NCBI GenBank assembly: GCA_039819545.1 | Contig: JBCBRS010000009.1 | Location: 61,134 to 125,133, forward strand | Reading direction: 5' to 3' | Length of the DNA: 64,000 nucleotides | Source: CALLPQ01 sp039819545 | GTDB taxonomy: Bacteria; Pseudomonadota; Alphaproteobacteria; Caulobacterales; Parvularculaceae | Shown here: piece after piece, positions 46,177-54,595 of the stretch | Layout: each line of letters opens with the position of its first letter | Position numbering within the stretch: position 1 is the first letter of the stretch | The notes under the pieces: generated by a model | The model's input: only the letters and a program-made list of their open reading frames with translations | What the model was told of the DNA's origin: nothing | The model's database searches: none | Position numbers and translations under genes: made by a program

Positions 46177-46374
46177 TCAGCCAATCCTGAAGGCTGACCG
46201 GGTGCCATCCTGTTCGCCGAACGCTTTTGCGGCGTCGCGGCCCTCCGGCGTAATGTTACCGTCAGCGTCGAGCCAACCCTGTGCCTGTGCGCATTCGCGC
46301 CCTGATTTGCCTTCCATGCCGCCAGACATCTGGGCAGCAAACGTCTCGAGTAGATATATCGTCTCTTTATCCAT
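46177..46374 (-). CDS. Small conserved-looking hypothetical protein
   Basis: 65 residues from ATG 46374, picked because GGAGG lies 7 nt upstream (a second ATG at 46377 has 4-nt spacing). The product MDKETIYLLETFAAQMSGG continues with RECAQAQGWLDADGNITPEG: a soluble, alternating helix/loop protein with one Cys. The strong ribosome site and sensible composition support a real gene. No function is known. Confidence 0.65.
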   Translation of the reverse strand: MDKETIYLLETFAAQMSGGMEGKSGRECAQAQGWLDADGNITPEGRDAAKAFGEQDGTRSAFRIG

Positions 46375-46553
46375 CATATCACCTCCACGAAACTGTACGC
46401 TTTTGTCGCAGGGGTGGATCAAAATGCCTGATTAGAACCCGTGGCGTTTTTCTTTGATTAGTATCCGCTGTTCCCTGCGATACCGGTAAATCTTTACGCC
46501 ACCACCGGTTGATACGCGCTCCCCGTGGCGGACTTGAGGTATCCTCAGAAAAA

Positions 46554-47222
46554 TTAGGCGGCGGTTGGTCTGCGCCTCGGTTTGGCATTTACCCGGCGGT
46601 TAACCTCGCGGGCGAGCGTTGTGATTTCGCTGGCCGCCGCGGAGCGCCGACTGGTTTCCACAACCCCGCCGCCAATGGCAAGACTTTCGGCGAACGCGGC
46701 CCGGTTTCCAAGCTCGCTGCGCGCCATGGGCAGCTTGCTCTGGCGCAGTTGATCGCGAATCATATCGGCGATCCGGGCGCGGGCAGGCGCGCGATTGATT
46801 ATGAAAAGAGATGGCTTTTCCGCTTCCGCGATGAGACGCGCCGTGGGCATTGTTGCGTCAAGGTCGAGCGGCGACAACTGAAGCGGCACGAGCACCAGAT
46901 CCGCAGCTGCTACAGCGCGGCTAAGCGAGCGATCAAGCAGCGGCGGCGTGTCTATCAGGATGAAGTCCGGCGGTCCGTCTGCCCGGCGAAAGCGCCGCAC
47001 GGCAGAGGCAATTCCATAACTTGTCTCCTGCGCAAGCGGGAAATCGAGACCCCCCAGTCGGCCAGCGCGCACCTCTGCCCATCTTGTCAGGCTGCCCTGA
47101 TCGTCGGCATCAATGGCAGCCACGCTGTTCCCGCTCGCCATAAAGGCGGCCAGCAATTGGCACACCAGCGTGGTTTTCCCGGCACCGCCTTTACGCTGTG
47201 CCACGGTGATTATGCGCGTCAT
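46554..47222 (-). CDS. Orphan ParA-family ATPase
   Basis: 222 residues from ATG 47222 (MTRIITVAQRKGG); the frame extends upstream to 47459 over another gene's end. Deviant Walker A KGGAGKTT (residues 11-18) with the signature Lys, then DADDQGSLTRWAE and FILIDTPP as Walker A'/B, and LVLVPLQLSPLDLDA. There is no ParB gene or obvious parS site nearby, so it is probably an orphan positioning ATPase (PpfA/MipZ-like or plasmid-derived) rather than a chromosome-partition pair. The C-terminal tail is Arg-rich. Confidence 0.88.
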   Translation of the reverse strand: MTRIITVAQRKGGAGKTTLVCQLLAAFMASGNSVAAIDADDQGSLTRWAEVRAGRLGGLDFPLAQETSYGIASAVRRFRRADGPPDFILIDTPPLLDRSLSRAVAAADLVLVPLQLSPLDLDATMPTARLIAEAEKPSLFIINRAPARARIADMIRDQLRQSKLPMARSELGNRAAFAESLAIGGGVVETSRRSAAASEITTLAREVNRRVNAKPRRRPTAA

Positions 47223-47302
47223 CAGAGCCTCCCAACATTCAGAGCGTCTATCGTTGCGACGATTCTGTCCCGCCTGCGATGGGCATACCCCAAACCCTAA
47301 GG

Positions 47303-48565
47303 TCAGGATGCGCGCGTTTTGGGTGTGAGGGGGATAAACCGCATGGCAAAAAACGTCAGCGCAAGTGCGAGGCCCGCCGCCGACCAGAAAGGCACTCGGA
47401 TACCAATCGCATAAAGCGAGAATGCAAGCGCCGGGGTAAATATATGACCCGTGGTCCAAGCCGCATTGGCAAGCCCGGCGGCAGCGCCCTGTTCCTCGGG
47501 CAAGACCTGCAACGAGACGGCGGCGTTATAGCCGGGTCTGATCATCCCGGTACCAAGCCCGTTAATCAGCATACCGAAGGCAATGGTCCCGAAATCAGTG
47601 CCCATAGCGATAATCAGATGACCGACCATCAAGATCGGCGGCGCGGCAAGGAGCAGTAGGCGCGGGGCCGGTCGAAACCGACCAATGATGACGAGTTGAC
47701 CAAACAAGGCCGCCAGCGAGTTGATCATGAAAACAACGCCCAGATATTGGGACGCCGTCGTCTCATCAAGCGCGAGCACATCGAGAAGATAAAAGCCCGT
47801 GAGCTGGATGGGAATAACCATCAACGCACCGCTGACCGCGCCGTAAAGTAGAACCTGCCGCACGCGGGCATCAGTGGCTTTGAGCCGCGCGCGCGTGGTC
47901 CGCATCTTTGGCCGCGACAGTTCGGGCAGATAAAGCGCAATGGCGATAAACGCGGCGATCGCGATGGCTGATACTACGAACAGCGGCACAACTGGGCCAA
48001 ACTGGACGGTGGCCCCGCCAATGCCCGGACCAAGCGTCGAGCCGATGCCAAAGGCGGCGCCAAGCCCCGCCAGCGCCGCCGTTCGGTCCTGGGCACTAGT
48101 GCGATCGGCGATGTAGGCCTGGGAGGCAGCGGGCGCCGCCGATGAAAAGAGCCCGTGAAAAGCGCGGATCCCCGCCAGCAGAAAAACCATGGCCCCCACT
48201 GGGACGAACCCCGTCAACCCGGCATGGAGCGCCAAGCCGAGCGCACTCAGGGCCACCGCGAAAACACCAACGCCGAGCAGGATTACCGGCTTTCGCCCAA
48301 CCTGATCGCTGCGCCGCCCCCACACCGGGCTCATCAGGACCCAGAAAAACGCAGACAGCGTAAAAATCAGTCCCACCTCAATATCCGCCATGCCAAGACG
48401 CCGGGCAATCGGTGGCAGAATAGCAAAGAGAATGGTCTGACCGAGGCCAAGACATAGGGTTGCCAGCATGAGGATGGCAAACGCTGCGCGTCGGTCTTTT
48501 CGCGTTCCGGCGTGTTTGGTTTCGTCAGCGGTTCCGTCGCCGGATGGGGAAGGGGGAAGGGCCAT
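47303..48565 (-). CDS. MFS transporter, TetA/YceL-like
   Basis: 420 residues, about twelve helices after a polar N-terminal 25 residues. MFS motif A appears as SPVWGRRSDQVGRKPVILLG after helix 2, and a second-half equivalent is weak. LGPGIGGATVQFG resembles motif C of drug-proton antiporters. Export of a drug or metabolite is inferred; no substrate evidence is present. It is one of two MFS genes in tandem, 56 nt apart. Confidence 0.88.
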   Translation of the reverse strand: MALPPSPSGDGTADETKHAGTRKDRRAAFAILMLATLCLGLGQTILFAILPPIARRLGMADIEVGLIFTLSAFFWVLMSPVWGRRSDQVGRKPVILLGVGVFAVALSALGLALHAGLTGFVPVGAMVFLLAGIRAFHGLFSSAAPAASQAYIADRTSAQDRTAALAGLGAAFGIGSTLGPGIGGATVQFGPVVPLFVVSAIAIAAFIAIALYLPELSRPKMRTTRARLKATDARVRQVLLYGAVSGALMVIPIQLTGFYLLDVLALDETTASQYLGVVFMINSLAALFGQLVIIGRFRPAPRLLLLAAPPILMVGHLIIAMGTDFGTIAFGMLINGLGTGMIRPGYNAAVSLQVLPEEQGAAAGLANAAWTTGHIFTPALAFSLYAIGIRVPFWSAAGLALALTFFAMRFIPLTPKTRAS

Positions 48566-48621
48566 TGATCACCCCATGCCAAAAAACAGCGCGGGTGGAA
48601 ACCAGCCACGGGATTTTGCCG

Positions 48622-50037
48622 TCAATCTGCTGTTTTCGGCTCGTGATGGCGTTTCGCAGCGATCTCCCAATCCCGAACGACCGTTTTGGTTACCCGCCAA
48701 AAAGCAAAAATTCCGATGATCACCGGGACAAGCGTCGTGGTCATGGCAAGGCGTAACCCAATGTCAGCGGTCACGTTAGGTATCCCGGCAAACAAATCAC
48801 TCAGCACCCCGGTTATCGAGGGGCCAAGACCGAGGGCGATGAGATTGAGAACGAAGAAATAAATAGCTGTAGAGAGCGCCCGCATGTGGACCGGGGCAAG
48901 GGTTTGGGCAAGTGCAAAGCCTGGCCCCAGGTGAATACCCACCAGAAAATGCACCGGCCATAAAAGGATCAGACACCAGACGGGACTACCCACCCAGATC
49001 GCCCCGATAAAAAAGGGAATATAAAGGATCATCGCCCATGCCGGAACGGATCCGTAGGCTGTCTTATCCTTTGCAGCGAATTTGTCCACAAAACGCCCGC
49101 CCGCAAAGACGCCGGCCACATAGGCGGTGCCATTGATCACGCCCAGCCAGCCATAAACCGCCAGCTTGTCGAAATCGGGGTGACTACGCAAAAAGAATAG
49201 AACCGTGAAGGCGCTGGTGGCATAGGATGCAAAGGAGACCGCCGTTTGCGCGGTAAGCATGTTGGCGTAGGTCGGAATGCGCAACAACTGCCCCGCTGCG
49301 CGCCACAGCGCCCCGATTTCAAAAAGCGCACCGTCGGGCGTGGTAGGCTTGGCGGGAAGAGGCTCGCCTTTTTGCGCCGCGGCGATACGGTCGCTTAAAC
49401 CCCGTTCAGGCTCGCGCACTACAAGGCGCAGGATCACGGCGAGAAGAACCCCCGGAATACCAAGCCCCAGAAACGCCGTACGCCAATCAAAATTCTGAAC
49501 GATCCAGCCGCCGCCCAGATAAGCAATCGTAATGCCGATGGGGATACCCATGGAGTAAATCGCCAGGGCTCCCGCACGCGCCTCTTTCGGGAAGTAATCG
49601 GAGATCAACGCATGGGCAGGGGGCGTGCCCCCCGCCTCGCCAATACCAACGCCAATGCGCGCTGCAGCCAGCTGCCAGAAATTAGCGGCCAGCCCGCACA
49701 GCGCTGTGAACCCTGACCAAACGGCCAGCGACACGGCAATGATTGTCACACGGTTATGGCGATCGGCCAGCCGTGCGATTGGAATGCCCAGCGTTGTATA
49801 TAAAATAGCAAAGGCGATACCGGACAAAAACCCGAGCTGTGAATCGCTCAGCGCGAATTCTGCCTGAATTGCTGGCGCCAGAATGCCCATGATCTGGCGG
49901 TCGAGAAAGTTGAAGGTGTAAACGCCGGTGAGCAGGAAGAGCACAAGATAGCGATAGGCGGACGTCGGCGCGTTTGCCGGCACGCTGACGTCATCGTCAG
50001 CAGCGGGTGCCGCGGTCGTGGTCACGGGACGGGTCAT
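48622..50037 (-). CDS. MFS transporter, spinster-like group
   Basis: 471 residues from ATG 50037. The first helix reads LLTGVYTFNFLDRQIMGIL, followed by LARLADRHNRVTI-type motif A (IPIARLADRHNR) and GVGIGEAGGTPPAHALISDYF, the pattern of the spinster-like (Spns/COG0477) MFS group common in proteobacteria. In bacteria these often lie with lipid or aromatic degradation genes; here no such pathway is adjacent. Substrate unknown. Confidence 0.87.
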   Translation of the reverse strand: MTRPVTTTAAPAADDDVSVPANAPTSAYRYLVLFLLTGVYTFNFLDRQIMGILAPAIQAEFALSDSQLGFLSGIAFAILYTTLGIPIARLADRHNRVTIIAVSLAVWSGFTALCGLAANFWQLAAARIGVGIGEAGGTPPAHALISDYFPKEARAGALAIYSMGIPIGITIAYLGGGWIVQNFDWRTAFLGLGIPGVLLAVILRLVVREPERGLSDRIAAAQKGEPLPAKPTTPDGALFEIGALWRAAGQLLRIPTYANMLTAQTAVSFASYATSAFTVLFFLRSHPDFDKLAVYGWLGVINGTAYVAGVFAGGRFVDKFAAKDKTAYGSVPAWAMILYIPFFIGAIWVGSPVWCLILLWPVHFLVGIHLGPGFALAQTLAPVHMRALSTAIYFFVLNLIALGLGPSITGVLSDLFAGIPNVTADIGLRLAMTTTLVPVIIGIFAFWRVTKTVVRDWEIAAKRHHEPKTAD

Positions 50038-50167
50038 GGGTGGCGCGGTTCCTTCCCTCAGCCTGACCACAAAAATGCGGTGCGCGTCGGGCAAAGGCAA
50101 GCACACGTGGCAGCGATTAGCAGCGGGGCGTCACGCGCGCCACGTTGCGCCCAATTCGGATTGGAGT

Positions 50168-51619
50168 TCAGAGGTCGCCCAAGGGCTTTTTGCGCCCGGA
50201 GAGGTGGCGCTCGCGCCGGTCACTCTCAATATACCGGTCGGTGGTCGCCATTGTCGCGTGGCCGGCATCATCGCGCACATGTTCGCGCGGGCGGATTTTC
50301 ACATCTTCGGAAATACCCGTGTGGCGCAGCCAGTGGACCGTTGCCGCGCGCAAATCCTGTGCATCATCCTCCATGCCGTCGGCCTTCATCCGGGCATAGG
50401 CACGATCAAAACAGTCCTGCACAATCCGGCGTACCTGACGGGTTGAGGTAATTGGCCCCTGCCCTTTATTTTTAGTCAGTAGGGGAATCGTTTCACCAAT
50501 GGCGGGCAGGGGGCTTAACCCTAGGGTAGAGCGATAATGCCGGAGTGCCGCCAGCATGGCATCGGACACAACGATGGTCCGGTCCTTGTTCCCCTTACCG
50601 GTGACATGGAACCACCAATGCCCGTCCTGATCGCGGCGGAAATCACCCATGACGGGCGTACTGCGCTCATCGGCAACAAGTTCAGAGATGCGCAGATACA
50701 TCCCATAAAGACAATTCATGATAAAAACCGTACGTTCATGGGCCGGGTCGGCGTCGGCGGCCTGACGCGCGGTTTCAATCACATAATCCCACTGCAGATT
50801 GGTGATCCGCCGGACAAGAGCCGTATTATGATCTGTACGCAGAAACTTACTCTTCTGGCGGATCATGGACACAGGATTATAATCGACTAGCTTTTCCTCG
50901 GTGAGGAAATCAAAAAAGGATGAGAGCACCGAAAACGTGGCGCGCAGGCTGGCTTGTGACGGCGTGTAAACGGGCGCTGCATCGTTAGGGTGCGCGCCAG
51001 AGCCGGCGGCGGTGCCTTTGCGTTTGGATATGACGAAGGCTCTCCATTCCGGATTGGGCACAGCCTCACCGTCGCGGCGCACAAAGCGCGCGACATTTTT
51101 GGTCCCGACCCAGGCGGCTGGCGGGTTCAGCGTAAAGCGGACAAAATTCTCAATGTCTTCGCGCGCCAACCCGATAACGGCCACGCGCTCAATCCGCCAC
51201 GCCCATTGCAGCAACCGCTCGAGCTCCCGGCGATAGGCATTCAGCGTCGCGCTGCTGCCCACATAGGTGTAGAGAAACTTCAGCGCATATTCGTAATCGC
51301 GCGACGCGCCATTGGGCGGCGGACCATCGCCAAAGAAACCCGACACATCGAATGCCTCCGCCGCCACGGACGCTGAGTGCCGATACGGGTTCTCCATGGC
51401 ACTATTCACATCAAGGATTGGCACCGGCGCGCGGCCAAGGGCGTCGGACTTTGCATCAATGGACTGGCTGCCTTTGGGGTTACCGGGTGCGGCTGTAGAT
51501 CGGGATCGTGTTGAGGGCATGGGACAGGCATTTTTCTCGGCAATCAAACCGCCGCCGGCGGAGGCAACAGGCGACGCCGACGATGCAGTGACCATAGTGA
51601 TGAGCATCTCGTCAGCCAT
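50168..51619 (-). CDS. Solitary tyrosine recombinase/integrase
   Basis: 483 residues from ATG 51619 (the frame reaches a TTG at 51646; a start near 51397 is also possible). All catalytic residues are present: Arg in YLRISEL, Lys in TGKGNKDRTI, His and Arg in HWLRHTG, His in DAGHATM, and the nucleophile Tyr in TDRYIES. The N-terminal 100 residues are low complexity and the SAM-like core-binding domain follows (YEYALKFLYTYVGSSATLNAYRR). The size and an insert of about 40 residues in the core-binding region set it apart from XerC/D. A perfect dyad lies immediately upstream, and tRNA-Leu is 460 nt away. Confidence 0.9.
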   Translation of the reverse strand: MADEMLITMVTASSASPVASAGGGLIAEKNACPMPSTRSRSTAAPGNPKGSQSIDAKSDALGRAPVPILDVNSAMENPYRHSASVAAEAFDVSGFFGDGPPPNGASRDYEYALKFLYTYVGSSATLNAYRRELERLLQWAWRIERVAVIGLAREDIENFVRFTLNPPAAWVGTKNVARFVRRDGEAVPNPEWRAFVISKRKGTAAGSGAHPNDAAPVYTPSQASLRATFSVLSSFFDFLTEEKLVDYNPVSMIRQKSKFLRTDHNTALVRRITNLQWDYVIETARQAADADPAHERTVFIMNCLYGMYLRISELVADERSTPVMGDFRRDQDGHWWFHVTGKGNKDRTIVVSDAMLAALRHYRSTLGLSPLPAIGETIPLLTKNKGQGPITSTRQVRRIVQDCFDRAYARMKADGMEDDAQDLRAATVHWLRHTGISEDVKIRPREHVRDDAGHATMATTDRYIESDRRERHLSGRKKPLGDL

Positions 51620-51646
51620 CACTAACCCGATTTGCCTGATAATCAA

Positions 51647-51676
51647 TATGTCCGATACTGAAACTTATCGGACATA
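51647..51676. repeat. Perfect 11-8-11 dyad directly upstream of the recombinase
   Basis: TATGTCCGATA (51647-51657) and TATCGGACATA (51666-51676) are exact reverse complements around the asymmetric 8-nt spacer CTGAAACT. This is the layout of tyrosine recombinase core sites such as loxP or FRT (two inverted arms, 8-bp spacer). It could instead be the operator for autoregulation of the recombinase gene, whose longest frame starts at 51646. Confidence 0.7.
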
Positions 51677-52078
51677 ACAGGCGGCAATGCAATTGAAAGT
51701 CGCCATTCAAATGGGCTTCCCCATCCGACGAATTCGGAACTTTTACCCCTCGGTTACTCTGGCGTGGCGATAGCGATGCGCGCAGAACCGGAGACGAGCT
51801 GATAGGCACGCTCACCAAGACATCTTGCTGGCTGAGCGGTCTAGGAACAGACCGAGAAACTCCGGATGACCGTGCGCGAAGCCGCTCTCAATTCCCGTTG
51901 ACCGGAGGCGTTCTGAATGAAATCCCGTGATCAATTTTTCACGTGTTTCGCTGTGCAGACCAGTCCGACCAACTGGCATCCACGCAGGGTCCCGGATCGA
52001 ATTTTGGGAAAACTTTTATTAGGTCCGACATAAAACATTTTTGGATATATCACGCGCATGGCGCCGCAATCGCAAAAA
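51677..52078. other. Intergenic region between recombinase and tRNA-Leu
   Basis: About 400 bases without a supported gene. A half-site-like TCCGACATA (near 52025) resembles one arm of the dyad with one mismatch. No second copy of the tRNA-Leu 3' end was seen. Confidence 0.5.
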
Positions 52079-52165
52079 TGGTGCGGCCGAGAAGACTCGA
52101 ACTTCCACGGGTTTTACCCCACAGCGACCTCAACGCTGCGCGTCTACCAATTCCGCCACGGCCGC
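52079..52165 (-). tRNA. tRNA-Leu(GAG)
   Basis: 87 nt including an encoded CCA. Acceptor stem GCGGCCG/CGGCCGC, D-arm with GGCGGAATTGGTAGAC, anticodon arm CAGCG-TTGAGGT-CGCTG giving anticodon GAG, a long variable arm (TGTGGGGTAAAACCCGTG region) typical of class II tRNA-Leu, and T-arm with TTCGAGTC. Its 3' end points toward the recombinase gene. Confidence 0.97.
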
Positions 52166-52342
52166 ACAGCCATTGGTCCGGGCACTTGGCCAAACCATGC
52201 AGAAAGAATGCGAAGCGCGGGGATAGCAAAGGCCGCTGCGTCTGTGAAGGGTGCGGGCGCCGTGTTGGAGATTTTTTTGGGCCCTGCCCTTTGGTCGGCG
52301 GTTGGCGCACCAGTTTGTGATGAAGGCGCGGTTGGCGCAGCC

Positions 52343-52585
52343 CTAATCCGTAACCTCAACGCGCACATCAGCCCCTTGCAGGCGGACGCGCCCGCTAGCC
52401 ACGCGGGTGTCATTGACGGTCAGATGCAGGCGGTGATCATGGGCCGCTTCATCAAAAACCCGCGACTGGGCATCGTCGAGGCGGATGACACTGCCCCGGT
52501 TTAGGCCCATGATTTCACCCACGGACATGCGGGCGAAACCAATCACCACCTTCAAATCAAGCTCAATTGCGTCTATTTTTGCCAT
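52343..52585 (-). CDS. Orphan FliN-like SPOA-domain protein
   Basis: 80 residues, essentially only a C-terminal FliN/SPOA domain: LDLKVVIGFARMSVGEIMGL, NRGSVIRLDDAQS, then LTVNDTRVASGRVRLQGADVRVEV. In FliN this domain builds the flagellar motor C-ring; in secretion systems (SctQ) it forms the sorting platform. No other flagellar or type III gene is in the window, and the protein lacks the usual N-terminal part, so its partner is unknown. It is divergent from lipB, 38 nt between starts. Confidence 0.75.
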   Translation of the reverse strand: MAKIDAIELDLKVVIGFARMSVGEIMGLNRGSVIRLDDAQSRVFDEAAHDHRLHLTVNDTRVASGRVRLQGADVRVEVTD

Positions 52586-52623
52586 GACTGGCGGGGTCCA
52601 TACCGATCACTGAAAGGCCGTTC

Positions 52624-53349
52624 ATGTACACCCAAAGCGTTAAGAGAGCGGTAACCGGCCCGAACGAGGACCCCACCGCGCGTCCGGGTGATCTGGAGGT
52701 GCGGGTCACACCTGGTCTCACCGATTATGAGGCGGCGACGGCGTGGATGGAAACGCGCGCCGCCGCCATTCGTGCGGGCACACAGGCCGAGTGCCTGTGG
52801 TTGGTGGAGCACCCGCCGCTTTATACGGCAGGAACAAGCGCCAAAATGACCGATTTGCGGGCCCCTGATCGCTTCCCCGTCTATCGCAGCGCGCGGGGCG
52901 GCCAGCTGACCTATCATGGGCCCGGCCAGCGGGTTGGCTATGTGATGATTGATCTGACGCGGCGCGGGCGCGATGTACGCCGGTTTGTCCATGATCTTGA
53001 GGCCTGGCTGATGGAGACGCTAAGCGCGTTCGGTATCGACGCGCGGACCCATGCGGACCGGGTCGGTGTCTGGGTTGACCGGACAGAACCGGGCGGCCCT
53101 GCGCGCGAAGACAAGATTGCCGCCATCGGTGTGCGTATCCGGCGTTGGGTGAGTTTTCATGGGATCGCCCTCAATGTGGAGCCCACGCTTGAGCATTTTG
53201 ACGGGATCGTCCCATGCGGGATCAGCGCGGCCGGTCTTGGCGTCACATCACTGGTGGATCTCGGCCACCCCGTGACGATGGACGAGGTTGATACCGTCCT
53301 GATCGACACGTTCAAACGCCGCTTTGCGCCGGATGGAGACGCGGCATGA
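52624..53349 (+). CDS. lipB: Lipoyl(octanoyl) transferase LipB
   Basis: 241 residues. LVEHPPLYTAGTSAKMTDL, SARGGQLTYHGPGQRVGYVMIDL, the Lys motif EDKIAAIGVRIRRWVSFHGIALNV, and catalytic Cys in GIVPCGI are all LipB signatures. It moves octanoyl from acyl carrier protein to lipoate-dependent enzymes such as the PDH E2. AAAGG lies 6 nt before the start. It overlaps the EF-hand gene by 4 nt. Confidence 0.96.
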   Translation: MYTQSVKRAVTGPNEDPTARPGDLEVRVTPGLTDYEAATAWMETRAAAIRAGTQAECLWLVEHPPLYTAGTSAKMTDLRAPDRFPVYRSARGGQLTYHGPGQRVGYVMIDLTRRGRDVRRFVHDLEAWLMETLSAFGIDARTHADRVGVWVDRTEPGGPAREDKIAAIGVRIRRWVSFHGIALNVEPTLEHFDGIVPCGISAAGLGVTSLVDLGHPVTMDEVDTVLIDTFKRRFAPDGDAA

Positions 53350-54116
53350 CGAACCGAAGCCTCGCATGGCGCCTCCCTCTCCTGCTCGCGGGTTTTGTGA
53401 GCGTACAGCCGGGGGCGATGGCCCAAACGGCACCATTGCCGACACCAATGACAGCACCATCGTTGAAACCGGATGCGCAGGCGCTCGCAAGTGAGCAGGC
53501 CAGGGAGCCGGACCCGGATCGTCAGGCCGCTGATCTCAATGCGCGTCAACGCATCAACCAGACATTCACGGTACGCCGCCGGGCTGGCGACGAAACCTTT
53601 AGCGAGACAACGGTGAGCGTGCCCGCTGACCGCGACTTTGCCCGCAACCCCAGTGAGGCCGGTGGCACCGTACGCGACTATATACGCGGTGCCGCCGACG
53701 CAACGCTCCTGACCCGGCGCGAGGCCTTCAGCGAGGCCGCGCTCGACTTTAGCCTGCTTGATCAAGACCGCGATGGCGCCCTCACCCGCGTGGAGTATGA
53801 AAAAGCCGCCATACTGCGCCGCAGCCAAAGTGCGTATGCGGCGCTGATTTCCGAAGAGCAAGACGCTAAGCAAGTCGATCATGATGATCGGTATGCTGCC
53901 TTTGCGGCGGCTGACCAGCGTGAGGCACAGCGCGCGGAACTGCGCGATCAGTATGCGGTGTTTGGTGAAGCGTTACCACCAAAACCCCTTGATCAGCGCG
54001 GCTATACGCTCGGTATCCTGAAAATCTTTGATCGGATGGATGCCGATCAGGACGGGGTGCTCGTCGATGCAGAGCTCACCGCATATCGCCGCGCGTTATT
54101 GCCAACTGGCGAGTGA
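53346..54116 (+). CDS. Secreted EF-hand domain protein
   Basis: 256 residues, starting in the lipB stop (ATGA). Signal peptide (residues 1-26, ending AMA). Two canonical EF-hand loops: DQDRDGALTRVE near 139 and DADQDGVLVDAE near 232, so calcium binding in the periplasm is expected. The part between is charged and helical (VDHDDRYAAFAAADQ could be a degenerate third loop). Function is otherwise unknown. Confidence 0.82.
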   Translation: MTNRSLAWRLPLLLAGFVSVQPGAMAQTAPLPTPMTAPSLKPDAQALASEQAREPDPDRQAADLNARQRINQTFTVRRRAGDETFSETTVSVPADRDFARNPSEAGGTVRDYIRGAADATLLTRREAFSEAALDFSLLDQDRDGALTRVEYEKAAILRRSQSAYAALISEEQDAKQVDHDDRYAAFAAADQREAQRAELRDQYAVFGEALPPKPLDQRGYTLGILKIFDRMDADQDGVLVDAELTAYRRALLPTGE

Positions 54117-54169
54117 CTGGGATGGTCAATGGGCAAGCGTCTTTGCGCTAAGAATAGCTGGGAAAAGGG

Positions 54170-54595
54170 ATGGTCATGTACCTTGTGGGGATAGCGGTCG
54201 GTCTCGTCATCTTGAATACCTGTCTGCATAGCGCTGCTATTGCTGCCATGGCGGCTGTGTTCCGCCCGCTTTTTGGCCGGGTTGACTCTGGCGTTCGGCC
54301 GGTCCGCGATCTCTTTGTTCTGGTGGTGGCAAGCACGTGGCTGATGCTGGCCCATGCGGTTGAGATTGCCTTTTGGGCGTTCAGTTTTCAGCGGCTGGGC
54401 GTGCGCGACACCCTGCTCGATGCCTATTATCTTGCCAGTCTTTGTTACACGACGCTGGGCCTCGACGGCACGGCGCTTGAACGCCAGTTTGAGGTTTTTC
54501 CTGGCATCGTCGCGGCAAATGGCTTTTTGTTATTTGGTATGTCCGCTGCGTTTTTGTTGGAGATATTCAGCCGCTTACGGATGAATACGCGGTAG
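54170..54595 (+). CDS. Small 2-3 helix ion-channel-like membrane protein
   Basis: 141 residues with hydrophobic helices near 3-30, 45-68 and 110-132. The segment between helices 2 and 3, YYLASLCYTTLGLDGTAL (about 85-102), has the shape of a potassium-channel pore loop, but the filter reads TTLGLD instead of TxGYGD. It resembles the ion_trans_2-type channels only in layout, so the ion and even channel activity are uncertain. Its 3' end overlaps the convergent M48 gene by 21 nt. Confidence 0.6.
   Translation: MVMYLVGIAVGLVILNTCLHSAAIAAMAAVFRPLFGRVDSGVRPVRDLFVLVVASTWLMLAHAVEIAFWAFSFQRLGVRDTLLDAYYLASLCYTTLGLDGTALERQFEVFPGIVAANGFLLFGMSAAFLLEIFSRLRMNTR

Noticed and set aside
46554..50168. A mobile island spanning the ParA, MFS and recombinase genes
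   Set aside because: Composition matches the surroundings and no flanking direct repeats were seen, so the boundaries cannot be supported.
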